Source: Solenopsis invicta (lineage: Eukaryota > Arthropoda > Insecta > Hymenoptera > Formicidae). From it: a stretch of 64,000 nucleotides of DNA. The notes beneath the pieces are model-generated. The model was not told the origin of the DNA, made no database searches, and saw only the letters and a list, made by a program, of their open reading frames with translations. This document shows, piece after piece, positions 1 to 11,409 of the stretch (the stretch's first letter is position 1; the number at the start of each line of letters is the position of its first letter). Made by a program: the position numbers and the translations under genes. The stretch covers positions 12,444,770-12,508,769 of the forward strand of contig NC_052669.1 of assembly GCF_016802725.1 (NCBI RefSeq). Direction: 5' to 3'.

Positions 1-440
1 TCTTTGATAATGTCATCTCTTTAAAAATGTTTCTTATAACATTAGTTGTTAGTATTCCACAACCTCCCGCTATGCCGCAAACGCATCCTTTTTTCTCTCT
101 TCAATAAATTGTAAATTATGTTTAATCTGTATACCCGATAAACTTCTACCTACAGGATGATTGGTAGAACTCTATGGCTAGTAAACAACGGTTAGTTAAA
201 ATTATGTCGCGTTAATATTTATTGAATTATGAGGCTTGTTTTCTATTCCTGCACTAGACTGCACTAGAACGTTCCTTCTTGCTTTCACTAACTTTCAAAT
301 ATATATCTATTTCATTTTAAATGCACACTAATTCAAGGAGTTCAGGAACAAAAAACAAACGAATTGTCAATAAAGAAAATGGTATTCCACAACCCCCTCC
401 TTTCCTCTATAATTAAAACTGTATTACATATTCATTGAAA
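1..440. repeat. Dispersed intronic repeat, copy 1
   Basis: This stretch matches, with substitutions, the split sequence at 15425-15579 plus 17316-17480. Shared blocks include the segment around TTGTTAGTATTCCA, the block reading ACGCATCCTTTTT, and the block around ATGATTGGTARAACTCTA. This copy is uninterrupted where the second copy carries a foldback element, so it works as an empty-site reference. A pyrimidine-rich motif resembling CCCCTTCTTTTCTCTATAAT recurs near 385, 2345, 17435 and 49755. No coding potential is seen. The family identity is unknown. Confidence 0.6.
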
Positions 441-544
441 TTTCATCAAATAAATGAAATGTTAAGTTCAAAAGATTTCATTAAAATTTCAGAAAAATTT
501 TTTTAGCAAAGTTGTAAAAAATTAAAATTTAATTTTTCACTTAC

Positions 545-850
545 AATTGTTAGAAGTCCCGAAACAAGAGAACTGACCAAGTCTTTTCCAGCACGTGCGC
601 AAACAATAGTATTGTGGGCCCCGGAAACAGCGGGGCCATGATCAGCTGTGAGCATCAGCGACATTTCAAGAAATTTACAATAGGTCGGAGGTAAACAACG
701 TTGAAACCATAAAAGTGAGACAACGCCTCCGATGCCTACATTTTGCTTCAGAACCTCAGTTACAGGCATACCTGCATATAATAATTCCTGCCCACGTTCA
801 TCACAAATTGATGTCATAAATGATGCAGGTTTCCGTATTAAACCAAGTTC
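545..850 (-). CDS. ATPCL: ATP-citrate synthase, internal exon (lyase domain)
   Basis: Cytosolic ATP-citrate lyase makes acetyl-CoA and oxaloacetate from citrate, CoA and ATP. This 306-base exon encodes 102 residues starting ELGLIRKPASFMTSICDERG and ending in the GLLTI block. It contains the very conserved TADHGPAVSGAHN and ARAGKDLVSSL stretches of the C-terminal citrate-synthase-like domain, which cleaves citryl-CoA. The acceptor is TTTAAACAG before GAACTTGG, and the donor is GTAAGT after ACAATT. The exon starts and ends on codon boundaries, matching the end of the exon at 10890. The next exon should begin with the GDRFGG-type sequence and lies left of position 1. The reading frame is intact, so this is a real gene rather than a retrocopy. 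Confidence 0.95.
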
Positions 851-1304
851 CTGTTTAAAATGTAAAATATTATATACATATAATGATGTAATCTTCAATT
901 ATGTTAACAAATTATAGTTATATAGGCAAAAATAAGAAAACGCGTAATTTTCAATATTTAATTTTATATGTATACCTATTCATACAGCATAGAACATTTC
1001 AGCAATATTGCACCAACCTTACATAGTTTTTACAATATTATTGGAATGTCCTGTGCTTTATAAGCATATACAAAGCCATATGCAGAGCTATTAACAAAAT
1101 AGAAAAAATATTGTCTGATTTTTTATGGGGGTTTTTCTGGTCACATTTTGTAAAAATTCTTTAACTGAAGCCAGAAAGTACTTATAGTTAATAAGAAAAC
1201 ATTAAAATTTTTTTATTAATTACCAATAAGTTTCTTTAATATGTAAAAAATAATAATATAAAATGAAACTTTGATCAGGTTTTTAATGAATTTTTAAAAA
1301 ATAT

Positions 1305-1307
1305 AAA

Positions 1308-1354
<47 letters not shown>
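1305..1354. repeat. Compound (TA)n(TG)n microsatellite
   Basis: Alternating TA runs directly into about sixteen TG dinucleotides. This is a simple sequence repeat in the intron. Confidence 0.95.
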
Positions 1355-1356
<2 letters not shown>

Positions 1357-1495
1357 AATTTTGTTGCACTTTTTAACCAGCTACTTATTGCGTCTATTTA
1401 TATGTAAAATAAAGATAAAATGTAAACTAACAATCCGTTTGTGTTTAAAACGATTACTGAAATATTCTGTAAAGTATTTTGTAGAAAAAAAGGGT

Positions 1496-2010
1496 ATTAT
1501 GGCTACTGTTGACAATATGGTTATCCCTGTTATCTCCGTTATTAGGAGACATATTCTAACAATTGCATATGAAGTTATTCATTTAGTAGCCCTAGCGTTT
1601 TTTAGTAACGCTATAATATGACAATACATAATAAGTGACAATTGTTATAAGGCATTTTTACTTTTGAGCACTTCTAAACTTTTTTGAGGTACACTTTTAA
1701 CCTTTAATTACTCATACTTCCTTATTATTCTTAAACTTGAGTGTATTATCACACGAATGTACACATACTTGAGTGTTTTTTGTTATTTACCTTTTTATTC
1801 GGCTATACAAATTACGAGTTATACAAAGTTAAAACAATAACATGGAATTTCATTAATATGGCTTTTTAAGCAAAATTTTTATATCGAAATATTTCTTCGA
1901 TAAATCAATCGTCATTCTAGAGAGCGATGTCTAGAAACATTAAAGACATCGTTTTATGCTTGTTGTTTCATATTAAACAGGGATAAAATGATATTTCTAA
2001 CTAAATTTCT
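1496..2010. repeat. Dispersed repeat, copy related to 48660-49640
   Basis: The block GACAATTGTTATAAGG with the following ATTTTTACTTTTGAGCAC, and the later block with ATAACATGG and AATTTTTATATCGAAATATT, are found again in inverted orientation near 49640-49560 and 48845-48660. The two copies differ by substitutions and by roughly 0.6 kb of extra sequence in the other copy. No coding sequence is recognised. Confidence 0.6.
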
Positions 2011-3173
2011 AATGCTATTTCTAAAGTTTCTGAACGCAGGAAAGTTCTAAACAATGGAAAATTAAAAATACATAATTTTGTAACAAGACTGTATTTCTTT
2101 TAAGCTAAACTAATTTTTTAAAATTATTTTTATAGATAGCTATATTACAACCACTTTTTTTCTGCCACCGATTATGCAGGGCAATAAATTTTTATAAATT
2201 ACGTCCTAAATAATAAATATCTCATTACTTTGAGCCTAGAATCTGTCAAACAGCATTCTAACGAATGTAATCGTTCAAGTTTCAATAGAAAATATTAATT
2301 ATAAACAAAGTTATTCTATAAAATGAAAATGAGTGCCATATTACCCTCTTCTCCTCTATAATTTTTTTATAATCTTACTGTGATTTGTGAAACATCGCTA
2401 AGTTGGAATGTCGGCCAAATTCATTCGACGTTCGTATTACAGATTTTTCTCTGACGGAGAATCGATCGGCACGTGGTTGCGCGTGGCAAAGAGATAATGG
2501 GAATAATGCTAAGGCCAAGCTAACGTTCTTTGTCAAGCGCAATCATAAACACATTATCTGTTCTCATCTTCAATTTCAGTGTCATCTAATGTAAGATCTC
2601 TCGACTACCACATTACATAATTACTGCTATTTTTTATTCTTAATGTCAATTTCGGATGCAAAATTACACATTTTAAATGTATCATTTCTCTTATATACAC
2701 AAGAGAAACCCACCAGAAGTGAATACTACACCCATAAAATTTTATTAAATCGATGATCTACTGCTAGCGGGTTTCCCTTATCAGCGACATCAAAAACCCC
2801 CAAATAATTTTACAAAGTATATTTACTAGAAAAAAGTGCAATAAAAGATTAAGCAAAAACAATGTATAATGTAAAAACAATGTAAACAACTTATATTGTA
2901 TAATAATGTTAAAAAATTAGGTAATTTTTTAAAGATAGAGACCACCCTCCAATAATTTGGAGCTTGGCATACATATACACAACATTGTCAAAGGCATGGC
3001 CTTGAGTAACCTCCAACAAGTTTTAACCGTTGTTCGCCCTTTGTTAAAAAGTTACAATTATAAAAAGTTTGAGTATTTGTTTGCTATTTTTCTTATAATT
3101 ATTTAAAAAATATTTATTTTACAAAAAAGGTTCAAACAAAAAATGAAGCTCGTGATAAACTCTACAACAAAGG

Positions 3174-3212
<39 letters not shown>
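3174..3212. repeat. (AT)n microsatellite
   Basis: About nineteen uninterrupted AT dinucleotides. Confidence 0.95.
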
Positions 3213-3216
<4 letters not shown>

Positions 3217-3311
3217 ACCTAACTTCAATACTTTAGTCGTTATAATAGAAAAACTGAATATTTAAAATGAGTTTTCTTTCTTTTCATTAATAATTCATTT
3301 TCACTAATAAC

Positions 3312-3352
3312 TACACACACACACACACACACACAAGCGCGCGCGCACACAC
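3312..3352. repeat. (CA)n/(GC)n microsatellite
   Basis: A CA run followed by GCGCGC and a second short CA run. It produces an artefactual low-complexity open frame on the minus strand. Confidence 0.9.
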
Positions 3353-3450
3353 GAATACGACAGCTCCCCCCCCCCATTCTTTCTCGCAAGGAGAAGACAT
3401 GTTGAGAGTCGCTCCGTAAATGAGTAGTTTAAAGTGAAAAAAGACATAAA

Positions 3451-3913
3451 ATAAGTTGATTGCATTGAACTGTACTCTAACTGGAATGGGCACTAGCTGT
3501 CAGAAAACGTGACGAGAGAGAGCTACCTCTCTTTGTCAGTACAGTCACGTTAGAAAGTTTTGTAGTACCAGCACATGAGAATAGATAAACGAACGACTTG
3601 AGTGACATACATAAATAAAACAAAAGCAAAATTGTATTATATTTTTTTAAGTATTTAAGTAACTTTTTAAGTAAAAGTTAATTTCTTCCTCGTTTCCACG
3701 AATTCCGTTACATGCTGTATCAACATGAAAACAAAGAAGAAATTTAACTTTTGAGTAGGAATGTAAGGTGAATGATAACGCATGCGCAGAGAACGCTTAG
3801 AAAAAGAGAGGTGGCCCCTCGCATCATGCTATTTCTATCACGTTTTCCGCTTATGGACGTTATATGACAGTGCCCATTCCAGTTAGAGTATAGTTCAATG
3901 GTTGATTGACTTA
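3451..3913. mobile_element. Hairpin MITE with ~40-bp inverted ends
   Basis: The left arm near 3451-3494 includes TACTCTAACTGGAATGGGCAC. The right arm near 3868-3913 is its reverse complement with a few mismatches. A second complementary pair, GAAAACGTGA at about 3502 and TCACGTTTTC at about 3839, lies further inside. There is no coding capacity. The target-site duplication is not clear, so the superfamily is not assigned. It abuts the LINE on its right. Confidence 0.7.
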
Positions 3914-4120
3914 CGCCGCCATAGACCGGGAATAGCTGTGAAAGTTATCTAGCCGGGATATAGCGATCTGTGAATATGAGCAGTGAATTTATTGTTTGGG
4001 ACATCGAAGTCTCACAAGTAGACATTATACGTGGACACAATAGTGCTGACGTGTGTAAGTGGATCATAGGTGACAGATCGCTTATGCTGATATTAACGGT
4101 TTCGGCCGGTAATTATCAGC

Positions 4121-5415
4121 ATGGACAAAGAATATGCAGAATACCGATGCTCGGCATGTAGGAAGGCAATTAAGAGCAAAGTTATTAGATGTAAAACTTG
4201 CCCAAAGCTTTTTTACCATCCAGGATGTGTAAATAAGCATAAAATTCTCGACAGAAACCAAGAAAGTCGTATAAAGGCTCATTTGAAGAATTCTTGATTG
4301 ACATTGAGAAAGTAGCGACACTGATAGGAAGAGATAGGACATCAACGACAGGATCTGTAGGGTCTACAGAAGCGGTCACAACAATGAGCAGTGGAAGTAA
4401 AGGGTCAGGCATTGATTTAAAAATAAATTGGATTATAAGAGCTGTAAAAGAAATAAAAGATGAGGCGGTGCGTAAAAATAAAATTAAAATAATGATTAAA
4501 GAAGTAGTTCAAGAAGAATTAGAAAAGGAAAGGCAAGAATTGGAAAACTTGAAAAAAAAATGATACAAGGAACAGTATATGGATTAAAGGAAGGACCATA
4601 AAGAAGCTACAGTGAAGCGATTAAAGAAAAGAAGAAAGAAAACGTTATAATAGTTAAACCAAAATTGCAGCAGGAGAGTGAAGACACAAAAAAAGTAATA
4701 AAAGAGAAGGTAGATATAAAAAATATGGAAATGGGATTAACGAAATTAAAGAAAGGAAGCAAAGGAGTAGTAATTATAAGTTGTGAAACTGAAGAAGAGG
4801 TAAATAAATTGAAAAAAAAAAAAAACAGTACAAGCTAAGCTGGGAGAGAATTATAAAGTGCTCGAGTCGTTTCAATCAAAACCAAAAGTAAAAATTGTTA
4901 ACATTAATTTAGAAGAGATAAACTTAGATGATAATAAACTTATAAATACAATTAAGAAGCGGAATAAAATAGATGCAGTAAATATGCGAATTGTGAAGAG
5001 AATAGTTAAAGAAAAGAGTAACAATCAAAAAAGAGGAAATGAAGAAGGATTGATAATAATGGAAGTAGATGAAGAGACGCATGAGCTGACATTGAAGAAA
5101 TCAAAACTAAATATAGGATGGAAGAAATGTCCTGTATTTAATCACATCAGTGTCAAAAAATGTTTTAAATGCTGGGGGTACTTCTACATTGCTAAAAATT
5201 GTACGAGAGAAGAAATATGCTGCAAATGCGCAGGAAATCATAGCTCGCGTGTTTGCACAGCGACGGAGAGCAAATATGTGAATTGTATGTTCAAAAATAG
5301 AACATACAATCTAAAAATAAATGACGAACATGAAGCCATCAGTCGAGAATGTTCAACTTTTAAGAGGGCGTTACAGGAAGAGAAGAGGAGAGCAGATTGG
5401 GAGGATACAAAATAA
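4121..5415 (+). pseudogene. LINE ORF1 (PHD-like finger plus CCHC knuckles), broken
   Basis: The ATG at 4121 opens a frame with a cysteine/histidine finger of the form C-x2-C, C-x2-C, H-x2-C (residues reading RCSAC, RCKTC, YHPGC), like the PHD-type finger at the N-terminus of some LINE ORF1 proteins. A frameshift near 4280 leads into a lysine/glutamate-rich, probably coiled-coil stretch up to about 4560. After another break, the frame from 4858 carries a CFKCW..C knuckle and a second CCKC..H..C knuckle near 5160-5260, typical of nucleic-acid-binding gag-like proteins. Stops at 4561 and about 4837 and the frame changes make it non-functional. The likely role was binding LINE RNA in the RNP. Confidence 0.75.
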
Positions 5416-5497
5416 CAACTACCAAAGAAAGAAGAAATAATTATATACAAATGCGCAGAGCTTACCAGCGCACACAGACGAACTGCAGCATCAGGTT

Positions 5498-8275
5498 ATG
5501 AAGAAGATAAATCCTGTGATGATAGCAATGTCGGAGATCAGGCTAATTAGTGACATAGAAGACAATGAAGTAAATGTGTCGGGTTACTCTGTAATTAGAT
5601 GCGATGCCAAAAATAGAAATACAGGGGAAGTTATTATGTATATAAGAGACAATATTAGATATGATAGTATTAATAAAAAAGTTAGAATCAAATTGCTGGT
5701 GTGCTGCGATAGAAATGAAAGAAAAACTTTATAAAGGAGTGATGATGGTAATATATCACTCACCAAGCGCATCGCACGGGGATTTCATGAGATTTTTTGA
5801 GAATATAGTAAAGGAGTTAATAATAAAGAGAGAATGCATGGTAATAGGAGATTTTAATATAGACCTTTCGACGGACTCGTTTTATGCGAAGAATTACAAG
5901 AGACAATGTTAATTTTGAGCATGAAACAGTATGTGAACGAACTGACGAGAATTACGAAAGACAGTCAGACAATTATAGATTTAATTTTCTCTAATAATAA
6001 TAAAATAGTACAAGTAATTCATGAACCTAAGATTACGGACCATGCGTGGCTAAAAGTAGAATTAAATGTGAGTAAAAATGAAAATAAATACAGGGAATTT
6101 AACGCTAGAAATTACAAAGAGTTCGATGAAGACGAATTTGTTATATTAGTAAAAAACAAATTACAGGAAAGTCAAGGATGGCAATGTGAATGGCAGTGTG
6201 GATGTGAGTGAGAGAGCGAAAAAATTTGTTAACAGTATAATAGATGCGTTAGATGTAATGGCACCGAAGAAAAAATTTAGAATTCCAAAAGTATGGGAGG
6301 GAAAAAAATAGTTCTTAGATGAGATAAGAGAGGCTGCGGATAGGAGGGAGAAGGCATATAGGAAAGCATTGTATGACAATACCGAACAAAATTGGTCACA
6401 GTATAAAATTGAAAGAAATGGAGCAGTAAAATTAATCAAGGAAAAAAAGAAAGAATATTACAAAAGTATGATAGATCTTAATAAAGAAAATCCTACGACT
6501 ATGTGGAAAACCTGGAAAGAAATAATTAGAGGCGAGCCAGTAGGTATAAAGGAAATAAGAAATATAGATTTTGAGATCTTAGGCAATATCGAAGAGTGTA
6601 ATATAGCCGATAAATTTAATTTATATTATATACAAAGTATGAATAGTATAGTAAACTCTATAAAGGTAGATAGATCCGGCAGTGATATAATTGAATTTTG
6701 AATGAATATAAATAAGAAAACTATTTATACTATCGAGAACAAAGAAATTATGGAAAGTTTTGAGGTTGTTACACTAGAGCAGCTAGAAGAAATAGTTATG
6801 GGATTACCAAAAAAGAAAGGTACGGAAGAGAGAATAACTAGTGATATATTGAAGGTAGCTTTTCCTGTAATAAAAACAAAATTTGCGATTTTTATAAAAA
6901 ATTTTTTAAGACAAAGTCACTGTCCGGAAGGTTGGAAAACCTCTACTATAACACCGATCCCAAAGATAGATACAGCCAAAAAAGCGAGCAAATATAAGCC
7001 TATTAATATGTTACCAATATATGAAAAAGTGCTAGAAATAGTAGTAAAAGAACAATTTGAAACATATTTGGAAACAAACGGTATTATAACAGAGCATCAG
7101 GCAAAATTTAAAAAATATTATTCGTGTGAAACAGCGATTCAATCCGTCATAGACGAATGGAAATTAATAGTGAGCGAAGGAAAAATAGTAGAAGTAATCT
7201 TCATGGATCTTAAGAGAGCGTTTGAAACAATAGATAAAGATTGCTAGAAAAAAATGTATCAATACGGAATTAGAGGAATGACCTTAGAGTGGTTCAAATC
7301 ATACTTAAATAATAGAAACTAACAGGTACGATTCAATCAATTATGGTCTAAATTATTGTCTACAAAATATGGAGTGCCACAAAGTTCAGTACTAGGACCT
7401 TTGCTATTTATAATATATATAAATGGTATAATTGAAGTCTGTCCAAAAGGGTGCAATATAAAAATGTTTGCAGATGACACGCTTATATATGTAAGTGGAG
7501 AAAGTAGTGCGGATGTAGAGGCGATATCAAAGAGTGCAATATAGCCGATAAATTTAATTCATATTATATAAAAAGTATTAATAGCAATAAATTAATAGCA
7601 ACCAAAATGAATATAACTTTTAATGTAATCGAACATTGGATGAATATAAATAAGTTAAAAATAAACGCAGATAAAACAAAATATATGATAGTTAGAAGTA
7701 TTAGAAAAGAATTAAGAGGTAATACTGCCGTGAAGTGTCTGGATAAAATTGAAATAGAACGGGTATCAACCACGAAATATTTAGGTATAATGCTAGATTT
7801 AGATTTCAGGACCACTGCGATTATACACTTAAGAAAATAAGAAAAAAGACTTTTTAAATAGAATAGGTAACTTCGTATCAGCACATACCAGATGTATTGT
7901 GTACAAGTCCATCATAGCACCTCATTTCAAGTACTGTGTTACTCTATTAGTTGGGATGGGTGAAACGCAATTGAATAAACTTCAGATAGTTCAAAACAGT
8001 GCCATAAGAGTAATTCTACAGTGCAATAGATTTATCAAAATTAAACACATGCTACATGCCTTACAGTTCATGTCTGTAAAGCAATGGTTATGTTATAGCG
8101 TTAATGTATTTATTTTTAAAATATTAAATGACATAGCTTCGGAAGCGTTAAACAATAAAATAGAGATAGTGAAAGAAGAATGCAATAGACAAACGAGGCA
8201 GACAGAAAACTTAGTAGTAACTTTCTATAAAAGTGCACTAGAAGTGCTCAAAGAAGCCTTTTTTATAAAGGTATA
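5498..8275 (+). pseudogene. LINE ORF2 (APE endonuclease + reverse transcriptase), broken
   Basis: Pieces in several frames line up as one ORF2. The endonuclease is represented by MIAMSEIRL, VIGDFNID near 5840 and the TDHAW histidine motif near 6040. The RT fingers and palm appear as TPIPKID..KPINMLPIYEKVLE near 6950-7030, FMDLKRAFE near 7200, YGVPQSSVLGPLLF near 7365 and the catalytic FADDTLIYV near 7470. The thumb continues to about 8275. In-frame stops occur at about 6309, 7243 and 7321, and there are frameshifts after 7540 and 7840. The FADD motif itself is intact. A piece at about 7530-7592 looks copied from about 6592-6655 in the same ORF (see findings). No RNase H follows. Confidence 0.85.
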
Positions 8276-8433
8276 AAAATGTATAATTCGTTACCCACTG
8301 TAGTTAAGCAATGTAGAAAATTAGTAGCGTTTAAGAGATTGTTAAAAGAATATATTTCAGTTAATGTTAATATATAGTTAATGTATGTATAATAATTGTG
8401 TACAAGAAATAGCTGTGAAAGCTAAAATAAAGG

Positions 8434-8466
<33 letters not shown>

Positions 8467-8467
<1 letters not shown>

Positions 8468-8548
8468 GCTCTCTCTCTCCCCCCTTTTCCCCTCTCTTCC
8501 TCCCTCCCTCCTTTCCTCTCCCTACCTCCCCCCACCCCCCTCTCTGTC
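8467..8548. repeat. Polypyrimidine tract
   Basis: About 80 bases of almost pure C and T on the plus strand immediately after the LINE tail. It may be an expanded target-site or tail-associated simple repeat. Confidence 0.8.
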
Positions 8549-8869
8549 ACTTACCTTGTACAGATTCGACGTTTTTACTATTGCAACTTGGATGATTTTC
8601 ACGATCATTACGTGGAAAAGTAGCACAAAAACGCCTTCTTATGTAACGAATTAACGTCAAGAAATACACTAACAAGGAGTAGGCAAGAACTATAAAATGC
8701 CAAATGAGATGAATCATAGCTCACTCGAAAGGGGGGAACAAATGTATTAAAAGTATAAAAAGATTAGCGTGAATAAGCCTTACTTTTTAAGAAAATTACA
8801 ATTAAAGTTTAACATTTGGACGTTTGTACGTTAAGTACTAGAATCTTAAATTACTGTCCAAGAGAGTAT

Positions 8870-8945
8870 CGTGGCTGAGAAGGCTAAGTTCTCTAGCGTT
8901 ACATTTTTCCTTCCGTGGCGGACCGGGTTCAAACCTCCGCAATAT
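8870..8945 (+). repeat. tRNA-derived SINE head (family 1)
   Basis: The sequence contains TGGCTGAGAAGG, which fits the Pol III A box, and 55 bases later GGGTTCAAACC, which fits the B box. A poly-T-rich AT tail follows. The flanks do not fold as a proper acceptor stem, so it is tRNA-like and not a functional tRNA. Confidence 0.5.
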
Positions 8946-9187
8946 TTTTTTTACTTTTTTTTTAAACTTTTGCTATTATATTTTACAATTACATTATCTT
9001 TATTACTTTTTAAATTAATTAATAATAGTGTACTTACCTATAATAATAAAATTAAGCTACTTTTTATTAATAAAAAATTAATAAAAATATTTAATAAATT
9101 ATTTATTTTATTAAAATTATTTGTAAAATTCATCCAAGTTGCAACAGTAAAACCGTCCATTCTATACAAGGCTACAAAGTAAGTGAT

Positions 9188-9257
9188 AGACAGAGAGAGA
9201 GAGAGAAAGAGAGAGAGGGAGAAAAAAGGGGGGATGTAAGCGCGCGCGCGCGCAAGC
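9188..9257. repeat. (GA)n and (GC)n simple repeats
   Basis: An AGAG run followed by a G-rich stretch and GCGCGCGCGC. Confidence 0.9.
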
Positions 9258-9364
9258 GTATGAGTGCGTTTTATACTTTTATGCGCCGGAATAATTCTCA
9301 TTGTCAGACAGTTAATCGCAAGGGTGTCCCGCGTAAGCGGGATCGGACGGTGAGTTGCGCCGCC

Positions 9365-9613
9365 TAGAGAACCTCTAGAAAAGAGAATCGCCAACTGGGG
9401 TCACGTGACCAACTGTAATTCGCTGGCATAACTGCAGATTTTGCATTGCAATGTCAATGCGTTAACGAGCTTCGTCGCGAAGAACCATCGGTGGTTCCGC
9501 GTGATGCTTGGCGGCATTGATGTTGTCATGCAAAATCTGTACAGTTATGCCAACTAATCATAGAGTCGGTCACGTAACCCCAGTTGGCAATTTTCTCTCC
9601 TAGAGGTTCTCTA
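9365..9613. mobile_element. hAT-like MITE with 8-bp TSD
   Basis: The element begins TAGAGAACCTCTAG and ends with its complement CTAGAGGTTCTCTA. Arms of roughly 90 bases pair with mismatches; inner blocks are GCCAACTGGGGT, CACGTGACC and TGGCATAACTG. It is flanked by an exact 8-bp duplication GCGCCGCC at 9357-9364 and 9614-9621. The TAGAG start and the 8-bp TSD fit hAT rules. At 249 bp there is no coding capacity. Confidence 0.88.
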
Positions 9614-9910
9614 GCGCCGCCTCTGTTTATTTGTCTACGGCCCATAATTAGCTAACTTTATCCTGTTATAATTCCAAAAGTAAGCGCCAGACAAAATTTT
9701 TGTATAGAAAAAAATCATCTCAAAATTGACCCAAGAACGTCTTTACATTTAGGGCATTTACTTAAGGACATTTGGGTCGTTCTGAATCACCCTGTATATC
9801 CTTGGTATAGAGCAATTTTTCATATAGCATAATTCTTATTCCAACAAAGTTGTAACAACTTTGCAACGTTTCTGCAATATTTCTAAACTGTCATATTGTA
9901 TTCTATATGT

Positions 9911-10765
9911 CCCAGACAGCATAGGACATCCATTGAACGTCTAGTTTAGGTTTCAGTTCGATCCAAATGTTCATGGATTTAATATGAACGTTTTAAAAAC
10001 GTTCGTTATACAACGTACAAAGTATGTTTACATTTGGACCTTTCCAAATTGTTTGGACATTTTTTAAATAACCATTTTATTCAAAAATTTTTCTATGTTT
10101 GCTTGCAATATTTTGCTTTCGCTTTTTTAGTAATTTTTTAAAATCGCACGAGGGGTTTTACTTTTATTACGAAGCATTTCGTATGAAATGTGCTCTCAAT
10201 TGGATTTTAGAGCTTAATTTAGACCGCATGCAACAAACGGCAAGCCTTGAGCCCAGATTGTACATGGACGTCCAATGGATGTCCACGTCCATCGAACGTG
10301 TATTTTTGGACATTGGACATCTTTTTTTGGTACAAAAGATCCGTCGAACGTCTATGACACACGAACAGGGATATTTTCCCAAACCCTTACAAAAAAATAT
10401 TTATATTAGAATACTAAAAAACCGCTTTTTTAACGTTAAATAAAATAAAAATGTTTTTTGAAGTTAAAAAAATCCAGAACCTTTCTCAAAAATTTTTTCT
10501 AGAAATTTTCAAGCGGTCACCCATCCAAGTTATGTACATAATATGCTTTAATTATAAGTTTTATTTTTTCAATACCATATATTACTTAATACACATATGT
10601 CAACATAAAATGTTCACAAATCACCACCATTTTGTGCATGGGGGTCCAGTGGACCCCATGTGACCATTATGTTATTATTTGAAAGTGTGACCATTACGGG
10701 TTAATATGTCCAAAACGTCCAATACGTTTTAAGTATGTTTTTAAAATGTCACTGTGCTGTCTGGG
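9911..10765. mobile_element. Non-autonomous element with CCCAGACAGCA ends
   Basis: The left end CCCAGACAGCATAGGACAT and the right end (reverse complement) CCCAGACAGCACAGTGACAT form inverted repeats. GT flanks both sides and would be a 2-bp duplication. The interior is rich in short related words such as GGACATCCA, GGACGTCCA and GAACGTC, repeated degenerately in both orientations. No transposase is present. A near-palindrome around GGGGTCCAGTGGACCCC sits at 10639-10658. It shares end type with the elements at 12209, 25277, 25557 and the right end at 36799. Confidence 0.7.
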
Positions 10766-10889
10766 GTGATGTATAAGTTCATTTTTACTTTATATTGTTT
10801 TTATATTATATTATTTTTATGTATTATTACGATTTCCGTTTTAATATCAAAAGTAAATTATAGTAAATCAACAGATAAATAAAATTTAC

Positions 10890-11409
10890 CCTGGCCCATC
10901 CATAATCCATTGGTACTGTCGGCACCGGAACTTCGGGTTCCGGCACTATTGTGCCATCTTTTACCAATTGCTCGTAAACAGTTTGTATAAGATCACCCAG
11001 ATTGTCAAAACTATTTGGGACGTATGCGCCGGCAGCCTTCAACGCTGCATTTTTCTCATATGCCGTTTCAAGATTGGAATTTGCAATTGAGCCGGCATGA
11101 CCAAATTGCACTTCAGAATTGAACATGCTAGCACAAGTACCGATACACCAAGCTATCAATGGCTTCGTAATTCTGCCTGTTTTTAATGCTTGACATACTT
11201 CGTATTCTTCAACACCACCAACTTCTCCAAGCAGTACAATTACTTTCGCATCTGGATTGTTTTGATAACGTATTATATGATTCATAAATGTAGTTCCTGG
11301 ATATCGATCTCCACCAATAGCAACACCCTCTAATACGCCGTTGGAAGCTTTAGAGATTATATTATTTAATTCGTTTGACATGCCACCGGAACGAGAAACA
11401 TAAGCAACA
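10890..11409 (-). CDS. ATPCL: ATP-citrate synthase, internal exon with catalytic histidine
   Basis: This 520-base exon encodes the C-terminal part of the succinyl-CoA-synthetase-like module. It begins (S)VAYVSRSGGMSNELNNI and continues through GGDRYPGTTF, CIGTCASMF and EVQFGHAGS, ending PMDYGWAR. The histidine of QFGHAG aligns with the residue that is transiently phosphorylated by ATP in this family (His760 in the human enzyme). The acceptor TTTTCAG precedes TGTTGC, completing a serine codon split from the exon at 18063. The donor is GTAAAT after the AGG codon, in phase with the exon at 850. There are no stops or frameshifts. An extended open frame upstream into the intron is not coding. Confidence 0.96.

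Larger units (their letters stand above)
3914..8467 (+). mobile_element. Non-LTR retrotransposon (Jockey/CR1-like group), decayed
   Basis: Two broken ORFs occur in gag-like then endonuclease-RT order, followed by a 3' UTR and a (TCAA)n tail at 8433-8467. There is no RNase H domain. The 5' limit is uncertain because I could not find a target-site duplication; 3914 is simply the edge of the neighbouring MITE. The 3' end is the start of the TCAA tail. Many stops and frameshifts show that this copy is dead. It lies antisense to the host gene. Confidence 0.85.
851..10889 (-). other. ATP-citrate synthase intron, 10.0 kb
   Basis: This intron lies between the exons at 10890-11409 and 545-850. It holds microsatellites, a hairpin MITE, a decayed LINE, a tRNA-like SINE head, a hAT-like MITE and an element with CCCAGACAGC ends, all listed separately. 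I see no gene or clear repeat in 851-1300, 2020-3170, 3540-3860 (the MITE interior) and 8550-8865. The stretch 9690-9793 ends in a sequence complementary to CAGGGTGATTCAGAACG. It looks like a single surviving end of a mariner-like element. Confidence 0.85.

Noticed and set aside
3311..3493. Minus-strand ORF ending in a CVCVC run
   Set aside because: It is a product of the CA/GC microsatellite.
8871..9182. 103-residue open frame with hydrophobic, lysine-rich C-terminus
   Set aside because: It is the translation of a tRNA-like SINE head followed by an AT-rich tail; there is no conserved protein.
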